Positions 1 to 9,973 of a DNA stretch of 64,000 nucleotides are shown here, in pieces. The stretch covers positions 112,796 through 176,795 of the forward strand of contig CAVQRC010000019.1 of NCBI GenBank assembly GCA_963715045.1, read 5' to 3'. This stretch comes from CAVQRC01 sp963715045. Lineage in GTDB: Bacteria; Planctomycetota; Planctomycetia; Pirellulales; Lacipirellulaceae. The translations under genes and the position numbers were made by a program. Below the pieces are notes generated by a model, which saw only the letters and a list, made by a program, of their open reading frames with translations, ran no database searches and was not told where the DNA came from. Numbering within the stretch: position 1 is the first letter of the stretch; each line of letters opens with the position of its first letter.

Positions 1-1285
1 CCGTTACGTCAAGTGCCGGATCGTTCAGACGTTCTTCCAGGTCGGCCGCGTTGTCGAACACGACGGCCGGACCTTTGTGCTTGAGCAGCTTCGGATCGGC
101 TGCGGTTGGTTTCACGACGCAGCCGTCCGGCGCCAGATTTCCCCGCAGCACAAACGTTCCGCCGGTTGGTGAAAGGGCCGTGTCGGGCGCGCGGATGACA
201 TTCGCGTCGATGACTTCCGCCGCCGCGAGTTGTTCGCTCATCCGTCGACCGCTGACCGTGAGGCATTCGCCATCGATGCGATCGCCGAGCTGGGCCATCA
301 GTGCCGGCAGGCCTCCGGCGTCGAAAAAGTCTTCCATCAGGAACTCGCCTGAGGGACGAATGTTGGCCAGTGTCGGCGTGGTTCTGGAGAGCTCATCGAA
401 GCGATCGAGCGTCAGCGGAATGCCCGCGCGGCGGGCCAGTGCGATCAGATGCACGATCGCGTTGGTCGAGCCGCCGATCGCCATGTCGGTGACGATGGCA
501 TTGTCGAACGAGCCGGCCGAGAGGATCTTCGATGGGGTGAGTCCTTCGCGGGCCATCGCCACGGCACGCCGGCCCGTGTTCGTGGCCAGGCGAATGTGTT
601 CGGCAAACACGGCCGGTACCGAGGATGCTCCCGGCAGCGTCATGCCGAGCGCTTCGGCAATCGCGGACATCGTCGACGCCGTGCCCATCACCATGCAGGT
701 GCCGGCCGAGCGGGCGATGCCGTTTTCGATCTCGCACCACGCTTCGTCGCAGAGGTGCCCGGCCCGCCGCTGGTCCCAGTACTTCCAGGCGTCGCTGCCG
801 CTGCCGAGCGTCTGGTCCCGCCACCGACCCTTGAGCATCGGCCCGGCCGGCAGCAGGATCGCGGGATAGTTCGCGCTGATGGCTCCCAGCAGCATCGCGG
901 GCGTCGTCTTGTCGCAACCGGCCATCAGCACGGCCGCGTCGATCGGGTGGCAGCGGAGGACTTCCTCGGTCTCCATCGCGAGCAGGTTGCGATACAGCAT
1001 CGTCGTCGGCTTCATGAGCTGTTCGCCGAGTGACATCACGGGCACTTCGACGGGAAAGCCTCCCTCCTGCCAGATGCCCCGCTTGACCTGTTCCGCTCGT
1101 TCTCGGAAGTGAGAGTGGCAGGTGTTCAGGTCGCTCCAGGTATTGAGAATCGCGATGACCGGCTTGCCGCGGTAATCGGCATCGTCGAACCCCATTCCCT
1201 TGATCCGGCAGCGATGGCCGAATCCGCGAATCGTGTCGGGATCGAACCAGCGACTGCTGCGAAATGCCGGGGTGCTTTCGGACAT
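1..1285 (-). CDS. IlvD/Edd-family dehydratase, sugar-acid type (3' end outside window)
   Basis: The minus-strand frame is open from an ATG at 1285 to the window edge, 428 codons without interruption; family members have about 570-590 residues, so the C-terminal quarter is missing. The opening RSSRWFDPDTIRGFGHR and the blocks LNTWSDLNTCHSHF and MAGCDKTTPAML carry the Fe-S cluster cysteines of the IlvD/Edd superfamily. The N-terminal RSxxWF and PVMSLGE patterns resemble L-arabinonate/D-xylonate dehydratases more than branched-chain IlvD, so I favour dehydration of an aldonic acid to a 2-keto-3-deoxy acid; that substrate is inference. AAGGAA lies just upstream of the start. It is divergent from the chemosensory operon. 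Confidence 0.88.
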   Translation of the reverse strand, partial: MSESTPAFRSSRWFDPDTIRGFGHRCRIKGMGFDDADYRGKPVIAILNTWSDLNTCHSHFRERAEQVKRGIWQEGGFPVEVPVMSLGEQLMKPTTMLYRNLLAMETEEVLRCHPIDAAVLMAGCDKTTPAMLLGAISANYPAILLPAGPMLKGRWRDQTLGSGSDAWKYWDQRRAGHLCDEAWCEIENGIARSAGTCMVMGTASTMSAIAEALGMTLPGASSVPAVFAEHIRLATNTGRRAVAMAREGLTPSKILSAGSFDNAIVTDMAIGGSTNAIVHLIALARRAGIPLTLDRFDELSRTTPTLANIRPSGEFLMEDFFDAGGLPALMAQLGDRIDGECLTVSGRRMSEQLAAAEVIDANVIRAPDTALSPTGGTFVLRGNLAPDGCVVKPTAADPKLLKHKGPAVVFDNAADLEERLNDPALDVT

Positions 1286-2008
1286 GGAGGTTCCTTGTGG
1301 CTCGCAAATCAAGTGACGCAGAGCGTGGAATATAGCGGCCCAAGCCCGGCGTTTGGAACCGGCGGCGCGGTCATCCATGAGACCGCTCAGAGTTGAGGTT
1401 GTGGCCGAGGTCGCCAGTCGTGTCCGGATCCCGGGATTGGGCGCCGGCCTTTCCAACGGTGACGCCAACGGCGACGGGGCAGTCGAAATCGACAACAGGA
1501 TGGGGCTTCTGGGATGCGTGGGTGCTCTGGGGTGTCATGCGGAGTGCCGACACCCGGGAATTCTTTGCGAATCGGAGCTTTTCGCGTCCTGTTTGAGGAT
1601 CCACCGCAAATGGAGAGTGGGGGCTCACCCTGCTTCGGCAGGCATCGCGCGTTCGTACGACTCCGCGCGGGGCCCCCATTTGCCTCTGGTAGGCCCCACA
1701 CGGGGCAGCGTCACCGAGGAGAATCGCCGGGATGGGACGCACTCCCATCCCGGCATTCTCTCCCTCTCGGCCCGGTCTGCCGCGTTCTTGCCCCGACGGC
1801 GACCAGGCACCCGCATTCCCAACCTGGCGTGCTTGTCCCGAAGCGGCCGGCGTCACAACCGTCAAGCGCCTCCTCTTCCCGGCGACTGGTCGCGGTGGGC
1901 GGCTCGTTCGCCGCGAAGGAAGCTTGTTGCGTCATTTTTCGCCAACTACGCTGAGAACCGCGGGTCCATGGCGACTCTTCCGCGGGAGCTCACCCCTCGA
2001 ATGCATCC
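1286..2008. other. Intergenic region between divergent genes
   Basis: About 720 bases separate the dehydratase start from the receptor start. The open frames here have no recognisable domain and mixed composition. The only clear structure is a long perfect hairpin in the middle (separate entry). Promoters for both divergent units must lie here but I cannot place them with confidence. Confidence 0.6.
1726..1754. other. Perfect 12-bp hairpin in the divergent intergenic region
   Basis: Positions 1726-1737 (GCCGGGATGGGA) pair perfectly with 1743-1754 (TCCCATCCCGGC) around a 5-nt loop. Neither strand shows a U-tract after the stem, so a simple intrinsic terminator is unlikely. It could be a protein-binding palindrome or a structured leader element. 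Confidence 0.6.
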
Positions 2009-4072
2009 ATGTCTGAATTCTTCCATTACCTTCGCCATCGGATCGTGGGCCGCATGCTGTTGTATGTGGTGCTGCCGACCGTCCTGATCTTTGGCTCGGT
2101 CATCTACTTTGCCAGCCGCTCTGGATTTAAGAACCTGCGGGAGTCTGCGGAAGAGCGGATTCAGTTGCAGGCGTTGCTGATCGCCGCTCAGATCGAAGAC
2201 CTCAACAGCAATGCGGTCATCTCGGCGCGGCGGATGGCCGAAGCCCAGGTCGCCGGCATGTTCGGTGATCGCGAAGCCTCGTTGGAGTACGCCCGGCAGG
2301 TACTGGAGGGTTTCAAAGAAGTCACCGGTGCGTACATCGGCTACGAGCCAGATGCCGATGGGAAGGACGCCGAGTCGGTGGGCAACCTCCCCGCCGCGGC
2401 CCTGTCACCGACGGGACGCTTCATTCCGTATTGGTTTGTATCGTCCGCCGACCGGCGTACGATCGAACTCGAACCGCTCGTGAACATGGAAACGAGCCTC
2501 TACTACCAGGGCGTCAAAGATGATTTCCTGCGGACCGGAAAACCGGCGGCGAAAGTCACCGAACCGTACGTCTATCAGGGAAAGATGATTACCGAGCAGG
2601 TGTACCCGATCATCATCGATGGCGAATTCAAGGGAGTCGCCGGCGTTGATTTTGCGCTGGCCGACATCGAGTCCAAGTTGCGGCGAATTGCTGCTGCTGA
2701 CAACCAGGAAATCTGCCTGATCAGTTCCAGTGGCAATTTCATCGCGGCCACGATCGATCCGCTCGACGACGAAGACGGTGCCAAAGCTACCGCCCTCAAG
2801 ACCCGCAACGTGGCCGACATCGCCGCCTCGGATCTGTTCAGCAGATTGATTCGAGGAGAGCAACGCTCTAAGCCGTTGCTGGCAGTCAGTCCGATCGATG
2901 GGGAACGCAACTACTATGCGGCGGCACGGGTGAAGACCGGCGACTGGATGGTCGTGGTCCGCGAATCAGAGACCGCCTTGCTGGCGCCGATCTGGGCCCA
3001 GTTGGGGAGTCGCCTGGTGCTGGTGAGTTTAGGACTGGCGGTAGTCATTGCCCTGTTGGTCATGATGACGTTGAGGCTCGCGCGACGCGTCAACGTGGCC
3101 GTCGAGCTGGCCGAGCGGGTGGCTGCGGGAGACCTCGCCGCCGAAAATCAAGTCGCCGACAGCCCGGACGAGACCGGGGTCCTGCTGCGGGCGATTCGCA
3201 AGATGACGGAAAGCCTCAACAGCCTGGTCGGCAACGTCAAACAAGCCAGCATCCAGCTCAATTCCACCGCTACGGAACTCTCGGCCACCAGTCACCAGCA
3301 AGAAGCGACCATCAGTTCGTTCGGCGCTTCGGCGAATCAGATCGCGGCGGCCACGAAGCAGATTTCTGCCTCGAATGCCGAACTGCTCACGACCATGCAG
3401 GAGGTGAATCGCGTGGCGATCGGCACGGCGGAAACGGCCACGGCGAGTCGTTCGGGCCTGCAGGGCATGGAGGACAGTATTCGTGATCTGGACCGCGCAA
3501 CCGTCTCGATCGGCGAGAAGCTGGCCGCCATCAACGAGAAGGCCGCCAACATTACCACGATCGTGACCACGATCAGCAAAGTCGCTGACCAGACGAATAT
3601 CCTGTCGGTCAATGCGGCCATTGAAGCAGAGAAGGCTGGCGAATACGGCGTGGGTTTCCTCGTCGTGGCCCGCGAAATCAGGCGACTGGCAGATCAGACG
3701 GCGACCGCAACGCTCGACATCGAGCAAATGGTGCAGCAGATGCAGGCGGCCGTTGCTGCGGGTGTGATGGAAATGGATCGCTTTACCGAGCAGGTCCGCC
3801 ACAACGTGCAAGATGTGGCCACGATCAACCAGCAAATGGCCGAGATCATCGCACAGGTTGACAGCAATACCAGCAGGTTCGAAACCGTCAGCGAAAGCAT
3901 GAACAGCCAGGCGCAGGGTGCCGATCAGATCAGCAGCGCGATGTCGCAGCTGACCGGCAACGCCGCTCAGTCTGCGGCCGCGATTCGCGAATACACGCGG
4001 GCCTCGGATGAATTGCAGAAGGCGATTGAATCCTTGAAATCTTCGGTCGCGACCTTCCACTTGCGATCTTGA
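2009..4072 (+). CDS. wspA: Methyl-accepting chemotaxis protein, WspA-like receptor
   Basis: 687 residues. TM1 is about residues 16-36, followed by a roughly 300-residue periplasmic sensor with double-Cache character, TM2 about 335-355, a HAMP segment, then a long cytoplasmic signalling coiled coil. The hairpin tip near residues 526-560 reads ADQTNILSVNAAIEAEKAG followed by EYGVGFLVVAREIRRLADQT; this variant, including the ATLDIEQMVQQMQ tail, is the one I know from Pseudomonas WspA. It would sense an envelope or surface signal and control the CheA hybrid encoded downstream. First gene of a seven-gene operon whose order matches wspABCDEF-R. No C-terminal CheR-tethering pentapeptide is seen; the protein ends FHLRS. 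Reading frame intact. Confidence 0.9.
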   Translation: MSEFFHYLRHRIVGRMLLYVVLPTVLIFGSVIYFASRSGFKNLRESAEERIQLQALLIAAQIEDLNSNAVISARRMAEAQVAGMFGDREASLEYARQVLEGFKEVTGAYIGYEPDADGKDAESVGNLPAAALSPTGRFIPYWFVSSADRRTIELEPLVNMETSLYYQGVKDDFLRTGKPAAKVTEPYVYQGKMITEQVYPIIIDGEFKGVAGVDFALADIESKLRRIAAADNQEICLISSSGNFIAATIDPLDDEDGAKATALKTRNVADIAASDLFSRLIRGEQRSKPLLAVSPIDGERNYYAAARVKTGDWMVVVRESETALLAPIWAQLGSRLVLVSLGLAVVIALLVMMTLRLARRVNVAVELAERVAAGDLAAENQVADSPDETGVLLRAIRKMTESLNSLVGNVKQASIQLNSTATELSATSHQQEATISSFGASANQIAAATKQISASNAELLTTMQEVNRVAIGTAETATASRSGLQGMEDSIRDLDRATVSIGEKLAAINEKAANITTIVTTISKVADQTNILSVNAAIEAEKAGEYGVGFLVVAREIRRLADQTATATLDIEQMVQQMQAAVAAGVMEMDRFTEQVRHNVQDVATINQQMAEIIAQVDSNTSRFETVSESMNSQAQGADQISSAMSQLTGNAAQSAAAIREYTRASDELQKAIESLKSSVATFHLRS

Positions 4073-4097
4073 ACGCTCTTTTCAGGCGAATCGCGAC

Positions 4098-4538
4098 ATG
4101 TACGTTGTCGTATGGACATCCCATGGCCAGCGGTATGCGACGCCGGCGGCGGCGATCGTCGAGGTGATTCCGATGGTGCAATCCCGCCCGATTCCGGGAA
4201 GTCACGCGTGGCTGGTCGGGCTGTTTGATTACCGCGGTGAGCTGCTGCCGCTGTTCGACGCGGCCCGGTTGATCGGAGATCAAGCCAGCACGATCCGCAT
4301 GTCGAGCCGGATTCTGGTCGTTGCCAGCGACAACCAGAAAGACCATCGGCCGTCCCGCGGAGGATTGATGGTCGAGCACGTGCTGGGAAGCGAGAGGTTG
4401 GACGACCCGGTTCAGGCGGCAGCGGGCCACTCCTCTTCGCCGGCAGTCGGCTTCCTGGGGCCCGTGGCCCTGACCCCAGCCGGTACGATACAGTTGACGG
4501 ATCCTTCCCGTCTGCCTTGGCCGGAAGACAATCGTTAG
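4098..4538 (+). CDS. wspB: CheW-like coupling protein (WspB position)
   Basis: 146 residues, one CheW/SH3-like domain: an early ATPAAAIVEVIPMV strand, a GLFDYRGELLPLFD block typical of CheW, and a late MVEHVLG segment. It should couple the receptor to the CheA hybrid. It starts 25 bases after the receptor stop and ends 10 bases before the methyltransferase. A second CheW gene follows CheR, as in wsp operons, where WspB and WspD are two distinct CheW proteins. Symbol assigned by gene order and length. Confidence 0.85.
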   Translation: MYVVVWTSHGQRYATPAAAIVEVIPMVQSRPIPGSHAWLVGLFDYRGELLPLFDAARLIGDQASTIRMSSRILVVASDNQKDHRPSRGGLMVEHVLGSERLDDPVQAAAGHSSSPAVGFLGPVALTPAGTIQLTDPSRLPWPEDNR

Positions 4539-4548
4539 GCCCCCCCCG

Positions 4549-5796
4549 ATGACCGAACCGGACCTCGCCCAGCTCAGACACCGAATTGCCAAGCGGACCG
4601 GGTTAAGTCACAGCTTGTTGGAACGGTCTGCCGTGACTGGGTTCGTCGAGCGACGATCTTCGCAACTGCAGCTGTCACACGAGACGGCCTACTACGAATT
4701 GGCTCTGCAAGATCCTGACGAGCTCGAACTTCTCGTCCAGGAAGTGTCCGTTGCGGAAACGTGGTTCTTTCGCTATCCGGCTTCGCTGCAGTTGCTCGTC
4801 GACCGAGCCCTTGAACTGCGGCGTCGACAGGCGGACACCATCAGGATGCTCAGTATCGCCTGTGCGACCGGCGAGGAACCTTACAGCATGGTGCTGGCGG
4901 CGGTGGCAGCAGGATGGCCATTGGATCGGATCCGCGTCGATGCGATCGATCGTTGTGAGGCTTCGCTCGCCATGGCTCGCAAAGCCGTCTATGGCGGCAA
5001 CTCATTCCGCGTACCCACGCCTGCCTGGGCCGAAAAGTGGATCCAGTTGGCAGATCAACAGGTGCAGATGGATGACGACGTCGTCGCGGCGGTGAAGTTC
5101 CATCAGCACGATATTCTGACCGGACCGCTCTCGAACGGTCCGAAGACGTACGACGTCGTATTCTGTCGCAATCTGCTCATTTACCTCAGTGCTGCCGCTC
5201 GAAGCCGGCTGGTTGACGTCTTGAATGCGGTCGTTGCGCCCGACGGATTCCTGTGTGTCGGGCATGCCGAGTACGCGCTGCTGCCGCCGGAACTATTCGC
5301 ATCGACCGGGGCGAAGCAGGCGTTCGCTTTGCAGCGGGTGCAGTCCGCAACCGTTCGTTCCCGGCCCTCCGTTGCCTTCCGATCGAACTCGGCAGCGACG
5401 GCCCAGCTTCAAACTCCGACCCCCCCGGTCGTCTCCGCGCCGCCCCCCGTATCTGCCGGGACCGCTGTCTCGTCTGCTCCTCGCGGTGATGAGGCTCAGC
5501 AAACGACCCTCGCCGAAGCCCACGCCTTGGCCAACAAGGGCCAGCTCGATGAAGCAATCACCGCCCTCGAGCGTCTGGGAACATTGCCTTCCGCAGAAGT
5601 TTTCGAATTGCTCGGCAGCATCCAGCTCAGACTGGGGCGGTTGAAGGCGGCCCGCGACGCGTTCCACCGTGTGTTGTATCTCGAACCCGATCATTCGACT
5701 GTGCTGCTTCAACTGGTTTATCTCTGCGAACAGCTCGGAGATGCCGAGCAAGCGGCCCGATATCGACGTCGTGCCACCCGCGTATGTGATGACTAG
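4549..5796 (+). CDS. wspC: CheR-type methyltransferase with C-terminal TPRs (WspC-like)
   Basis: 415 residues. The N-terminal helical CheR domain is followed by the SAM-dependent methyltransferase core with the characteristic CATGEEPYSM motif and the FCRNLLIYL motif. A Pro/Ala-rich linker (about residues 285-320) leads to a TPR tail from about 325 to the end. CheR-TPR architecture is that of WspC and FrzF. It should methylate glutamates on the receptor. It lies between the two CheW genes, matching the wsp order. Confidence 0.9.
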   Translation: MTEPDLAQLRHRIAKRTGLSHSLLERSAVTGFVERRSSQLQLSHETAYYELALQDPDELELLVQEVSVAETWFFRYPASLQLLVDRALELRRRQADTIRMLSIACATGEEPYSMVLAAVAAGWPLDRIRVDAIDRCEASLAMARKAVYGGNSFRVPTPAWAEKWIQLADQQVQMDDDVVAAVKFHQHDILTGPLSNGPKTYDVVFCRNLLIYLSAAARSRLVDVLNAVVAPDGFLCVGHAEYALLPPELFASTGAKQAFALQRVQSATVRSRPSVAFRSNSAATAQLQTPTPPVVSAPPPVSAGTAVSSAPRGDEAQQTTLAEAHALANKGQLDEAITALERLGTLPSAEVFELLGSIQLRLGRLKAARDAFHRVLYLEPDHSTVLLQLVYLCEQLGDAEQAARYRRRATRVCDD

Positions 5797-5802
5797 AGCA
5801 CT

Positions 5803-5840
5803 CTTCAAAATTCGGTTTGAGGCCTCCCACGGCCGGGAAA
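5803..5840 (+). repeat. Dispersed 38-bp leader repeat, copy A
   Basis: The stretch from CTTCAAAATTCGG to CACGGCCGGGAAA matches 32 of 38 positions of a segment upstream of the WD40 gene (minus strand, 18301-18339). Both copies precede a gene start in the same orientation. Copy A is followed by a small hairpin at 5848-5864 (GCAAAA/TTTTGC). A shorter 13-base match (TCCCACGGCCGGG) occurs at 60394-60406. The repeat argues that 5797-5911 is noncoding, so the next gene starts at 5912 rather than at the ATG overlapping the cheR stop. Confidence 0.6.
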
Positions 5841-5911
5841 CAAGGTGGCAAAAACACGTTTTGCAACGGCTTCTAAGCAACCCAAACGCTGCAGCAGACT
5901 CTGGCGATCCC

Positions 5912-6532
5912 ATGTCCGACCACGAAGATGTCGACCCGATTGAAGTGGCGAGTCTCGTCCGCGAAGACGCAACGCTCGATGGCGCCGCGATTCTCCGCCT
6001 GCTGGACAAGCCGCTTACCGCGGAAGATCTCCGCGAGGCCACCGAACGTGTATCCCGGCCACTGGCAACAACCGAGGAGGCCACCCAACGGCTTCTCGTC
6101 TTCCGCGAGGATTCCGAACTGATGGCGTTCGAAACCGCATACGTAAGTCAGGTTGCCCGGGCCGCTCACGTGCATCGAGTGCCTCATCGCTCGAATAAGA
6201 TGTTTCGCGGATTGTGCAACCTGGACGGCGAGTTGTTGCTCTGTGCCGATCTGAGAGCCCTGCTGGGTCTCGATCCGGCCACCGCTGAGACGATCTCGGA
6301 TCCAGAGCGGCGGATGATCGTGCTCGGAGACATCGCCGATCGCTGGGTCGTCGAAGTCGATGGCGTCCTCGGCGTGGCGCCCGCGGCGCGGCACGAGTTT
6401 CGGAGACCGCCGATCACGGTCGACGCCGCATTGGCGCGATACACCAAGAGCCTGGTCACTCTGAAACAAGGCACGGCTGCCGTGCTCGATGTCGAACGCG
6501 TCCTGGCCGGGGCTCAGGCGGCCCTGCGATGA
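5912..6532 (+). CDS. wspD: Second CheW-like coupling protein (WspD position)
   Basis: 206 residues: about 70 residues of acidic N-terminal extension, then a CheW domain with NLDGELLLCADLRALL and VLGDIADRWVVEVDGVLG. WspD proteins likewise have an N-terminal extension. Start chosen at 5912 because the in-frame ATG at 5789 would translate a dispersed noncoding repeat. The stop overlaps the ATG of the CheA gene by four bases (ATGA), implying translational coupling. Confidence 0.85.
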   Translation: MSDHEDVDPIEVASLVREDATLDGAAILRLLDKPLTAEDLREATERVSRPLATTEEATQRLLVFREDSELMAFETAYVSQVARAAHVHRVPHRSNKMFRGLCNLDGELLLCADLRALLGLDPATAETISDPERRMIVLGDIADRWVVEVDGVLGVAPAARHEFRRPPITVDAALARYTKSLVTLKQGTAAVLDVERVLAGAQAALR

Positions 6533-8915
6533 GCGGCGATCTTTCTGGATTTTCGATGTTCGAGCTGTTCAAGACCGAAGCGGAATCGCATTCGGCGGCC
6601 TTGAACGAGGGACTGCTGGCGATCGAGGCCTCGCCGTCCGATCTATCTCACATCGAGCAACTGATGCGGGCCGCCCACTCGATCAAGGGTGCTGCGCGGA
6701 TCGTAGACATGGATCTCATCGTCGAACTGGCGCACGCGATGGAAGACTGTTTCGTCGCCGTGCAGCGGGGCACCGAACACCTCACGACGGCCCGTGTCGA
6801 CCAGTTGCTGAAGGGGGTCGACGTCTTTGAGGAACTTTCGCGACTGAAGGAAAGCCAACTTGATGAATGGCTCGCGGCGCATCAGGAGAGCTGCGGGCAA
6901 CTGACTGAATCACTGCGGCGTCCGGCTGAAGAACGGCCATCCGATCCGCCAGCCACTCCGCCGGTCGAGGCTCGAGACGAGCGTTCCGAGCCCGCTCCGG
7001 ACGAAGTACGAAGCTGCCGAGCGCGGCGGTGGCGGACGATGTGCACGAACCTTCGCCCCCGCAGCACGAGCCGCCCGCGGCAGAAGCATCGCCGCCCACC
7101 GTCGAGACGAAAGCCACCGTCGAGTTGAAAGTCGCGGGCGAAACGAAAGCCGCAGGCGAGTCGAAGCCGGAGCCGGTGGCCGAACAGCGGACCGTACCGG
7201 TCAACGCGGCGAATCTCGATCGAATCATGCGGTTGGCCAGCGAGTCGATGGTCGAGTCGCGTCACTTGCAGACGATGCAGCAGTCGCTGGCCAGGTTGCT
7301 CGAGGTACATCGTCACTACGATCAAGCGCTCCAACGCCTCGGCGGTACGAAGCCCTTGGGCGACCAGGCGGCGACGGCGCTCGAAGAGCTGCGGGGGCTG
7401 GGTCGCCAGTCGGAAGAGATCCTCCAGGACCATTCGCGTCGCCTGGAACGGGCGTTGTGGAAATCGGAACGCACGTCGACGGCCCTCTACCACCAGGTCA
7501 TCAGCAGCCGGATGCGGCCTTTCAGCGAAGGCACGCAGGCCTTTCGCCGGATGACTCGAGATCTGGCGAAATCGCTCGGCAAACGGGTCACCTTCGAGGT
7601 TGTCGGCGGTACGGTTGCCGTGGATCGCGACATTCTCAGGAAGCTCGAAGCGCCGTTGAATCACATCCTCCGAAACTGCATCGATCACGGGATCGAGACA
7701 CCGGAGCACCGCCGCGTCGCCGGGAAGCCGGAAGCCGGCAGCGTCAAGCTGGAAGCCCGGCATCACGCCGGAATGCTCACGATCGAAGTGCGGGATGACG
7801 GTCGCGGAATCGCGGCCGACGCGTTGCGGGATAAGATCGTCGCCCGCGGCCTGGTCGATGCGGCCATGGCAGCCTCCTTGAGTACCGCCGAACTCTTCGA
7901 ATTTCTGTTCCTGCCAGGGTTTTCGACGGCGACCCAGGTGACCGAGGTTTCCGGACGCGGCGTGGGACTCGACGTCGTGCGGTCGATGGTCCAGGAGGTC
8001 TCCGGAACCGTACGCGTCGAATCGGAGCCCGGGAGAGGTTCCGTCTTCACATTGCACCTGCCGGTGACGCTGTCGGTCATTCGCGCCGCCCTGGCCGAGA
8101 TCGCCGGCGAGTTGTACGCATTTCCACTGGCCAAACTGGAGCGGATCGTCCGCGTGCCGCTGGACGAGATTCGACCTGTCCAGGGAAAGCAGCAGTTTGT
8201 GCTCGATGACACGTCGGTCGGGCTCGTGCATGGGACGGAAGTGCTGGAAGTCAGCGGTGACTCATCCGCCGCGGATGCATTGAGCGTCGTGGTGATTGGA
8301 CAGGGAGAGCACCTGTGCGGCATCGTCGTCGATCGCTTCATCGGCGAGCAGGATCTTGTGGTTCGACCGTTGGACCCCCGCCTGGGCAAGGTCCTGCACA
8401 TTTCTTCTGCCGCGGTGACCGAAGAAGGAGAGCCGCTGCTGATCATCGATGTCGAGGACCTGCTCAATTCGATCCGGGAACTGCTCGGCGAAGGGCGCCT
8501 GCGAGGCATGACCTCGTTGGCCGCCCACGAAGTACAGGCCCGCCCCCGGGTTCTGGTGGTCGACGACTCGATCACCGTCCGCGAGGTGCAGCGGCAACTG
8601 CTCACGGCACACGGTTACGACGTCGATGTGGCCGTCGACGGCCAGGATGGGTGGCACGCCCTCAGAGCGAACGCGTATGATTTGCTGATCAGCGATGTTG
8701 ACATGCCCCGGATGAACGGCTTCGAGTTGATCAACGCCGTCCGTCAGGATCCGAGATTCGAACAGCTTCCCATCATCATCGTGTCGTACAAAGATCGTGA
8801 AGAAGATCGCCTCCAGGGGTTCGAGGTCGGAGCGAACGCGTATCTCACCAAGGGCAGCTTTCAGGACGAATCGTACATCAAGACGGTGGTCGACCTGATC
8901 GGAGAACTCGCTTGA
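6529..8915 (+). CDS. wspE: CheA histidine kinase-receiver hybrid (WspE-like), one frame change
   Basis: Domain order: Hpt with AAHSIKGAARIVD (phospho-accepting His about residue 50), a Pro/Glu/Ala/Lys-rich linker, P3 dimerisation, HATPase (N box NHILRNCIDHGIE; VRDDGRGIA; GRGVGLDVV), CheW-like P5, then a C-terminal receiver starting RVLVVDDSITVREVQRQL and containing DVDMPRMNG and IIVSYKDREEDRL. The receiver strongly resembles WspE. The frame changes once between about 6985 and 7020 inside the low-complexity linker; all domains on both sides look intact, so I read this as an indel in the sequence rather than a pseudogene. It should phosphorylate the output regulator encoded last in the operon. 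Confidence 0.9.
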
Positions 8916-9973
8916 TTCGCATCGGGATTGTCAACGACGTGAAGATCGCGATCGAAGTTCTTCGCCGCGTCGTTGTCTCCCTGCCGGATGCCGAAGTCGC
9001 CTGGATCGCGGAAGACGGGCGGGAAGCTGCTTCGAGAAGTGTCAGGGCGATCGGCCGGACCTCGTGCTGATGGACTTGATCATGCCCGTGATGGACGGCG
9101 TGGAAGCCACGCGGCAGATTATGCAGCATTGCCCGTGTCCGATCCTCGTGGTCACGGCCACGGTCACAGGAAATTGCAGCCTGGTCTTCGAATCGCTCGG
9201 CCACGGTGCCCTGGACGCCGTCAATACGCCCGTCTTCGGCCGCGGTGGCGATATCGCCGGCGGCGAGGAATTGGGCCGTAAGATCCGCGACATCGTCCGC
9301 TTGCGGTGCGGCAAGGCCGCGGGGCTCGAAATTCACCCGCAGCAGCCGCCCCTCCGGCCCCCGGTCCTCGACCGGCAGCGCGGTCCCGTTGCTCGCGATC
9401 GGCGCCTCGACGGGCGGGCCGCAGGCATTGGCCACGGTGTTGGCGGCGCTGGTTCCCATTCGCGGCTATGCGGTCGTGATCGTGCAACATCTCGATCAGA
9501 CCTTTGTGCCGGGATTCGTCGAATGGCTGGCGTCCGCAACCAAGGCCGAGGTGCGGTCGATCCAGGATGGAGACCAACCGGAATCGGGAACGGTCCACGT
9601 CGCCTGTACTGCGGACCATCTGGTGATCACGTCGTCGGGTGATTTCCACTACGTCGCCGCGCCGGCCGAGCTGGTCTATCGCCCCTCCGTAGACGTCTTG
9701 TTCGACTCGCTGCTGGCGTCGCGGGTTTCGCCCGGCGTCGCCCTCCTGTTGACGGGAATGGGACGCGACGGTGCGGCCGGCATGAAAGCGCTCAGGGATG
9801 CCGGTTGGAAGACGATTGCCCAGGACCAGCACAGCAGCATCGTCTGGGGCATGCCCGGGGCTGCCGTGAAGCTGAACGCCGCCGACCGGGTGTTGCCGCT
9901 GTCAGAGATCGGTCCCGCGGTCGGGCAGTTGATCAAATCGCGGATCCATACGCCAGGAGCAAGTCATGGTTGA
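8912..9973 (+). CDS. wspF: CheB methylesterase (WspF-like), two compensating frame changes
   Basis: Starts at TTG 8912 overlapping the CheA stop: MIRIGIVNDVKIAIEVLRR opens a receiver; the aspartate motif DLVLMDLIMPVMDG follows after a frame change near 9030. The frame returns near 9330-9390 before the catalytic domain: IGASTGGPQ (nucleophile Ser), IVQHLDQTF (His), TGMGRDGAAGM (Asp). This is a complete CheB triad. The two frame changes have opposite sign, which points to sequence error rather than decay. It would remove receptor methyl groups when phosphorylated. Its 3' end overlaps the next gene by 8 bases. Confidence 0.85.

Noticed and set aside
51..869. A long plus-strand open frame over the dehydratase
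   Set aside because: It is antisense to a continuous, strongly conserved IlvD/Edd frame; high GC makes long antisense frames common here.
1353..2087. A 244-codon plus-strand frame containing a dockerin-like string GDANGDGAVE
   Set aside because: The rest of the frame has no domain, no start signal and noncoding composition, and it overlaps the receptor start; the match is short and probably chance.
5789..5911. Earlier ATG for the second CheW gene overlapping the cheR stop
   Set aside because: The extra sequence matches a dispersed noncoding repeat found upstream of another gene and contains a small hairpin, so the later ATG at 5912 is preferred.
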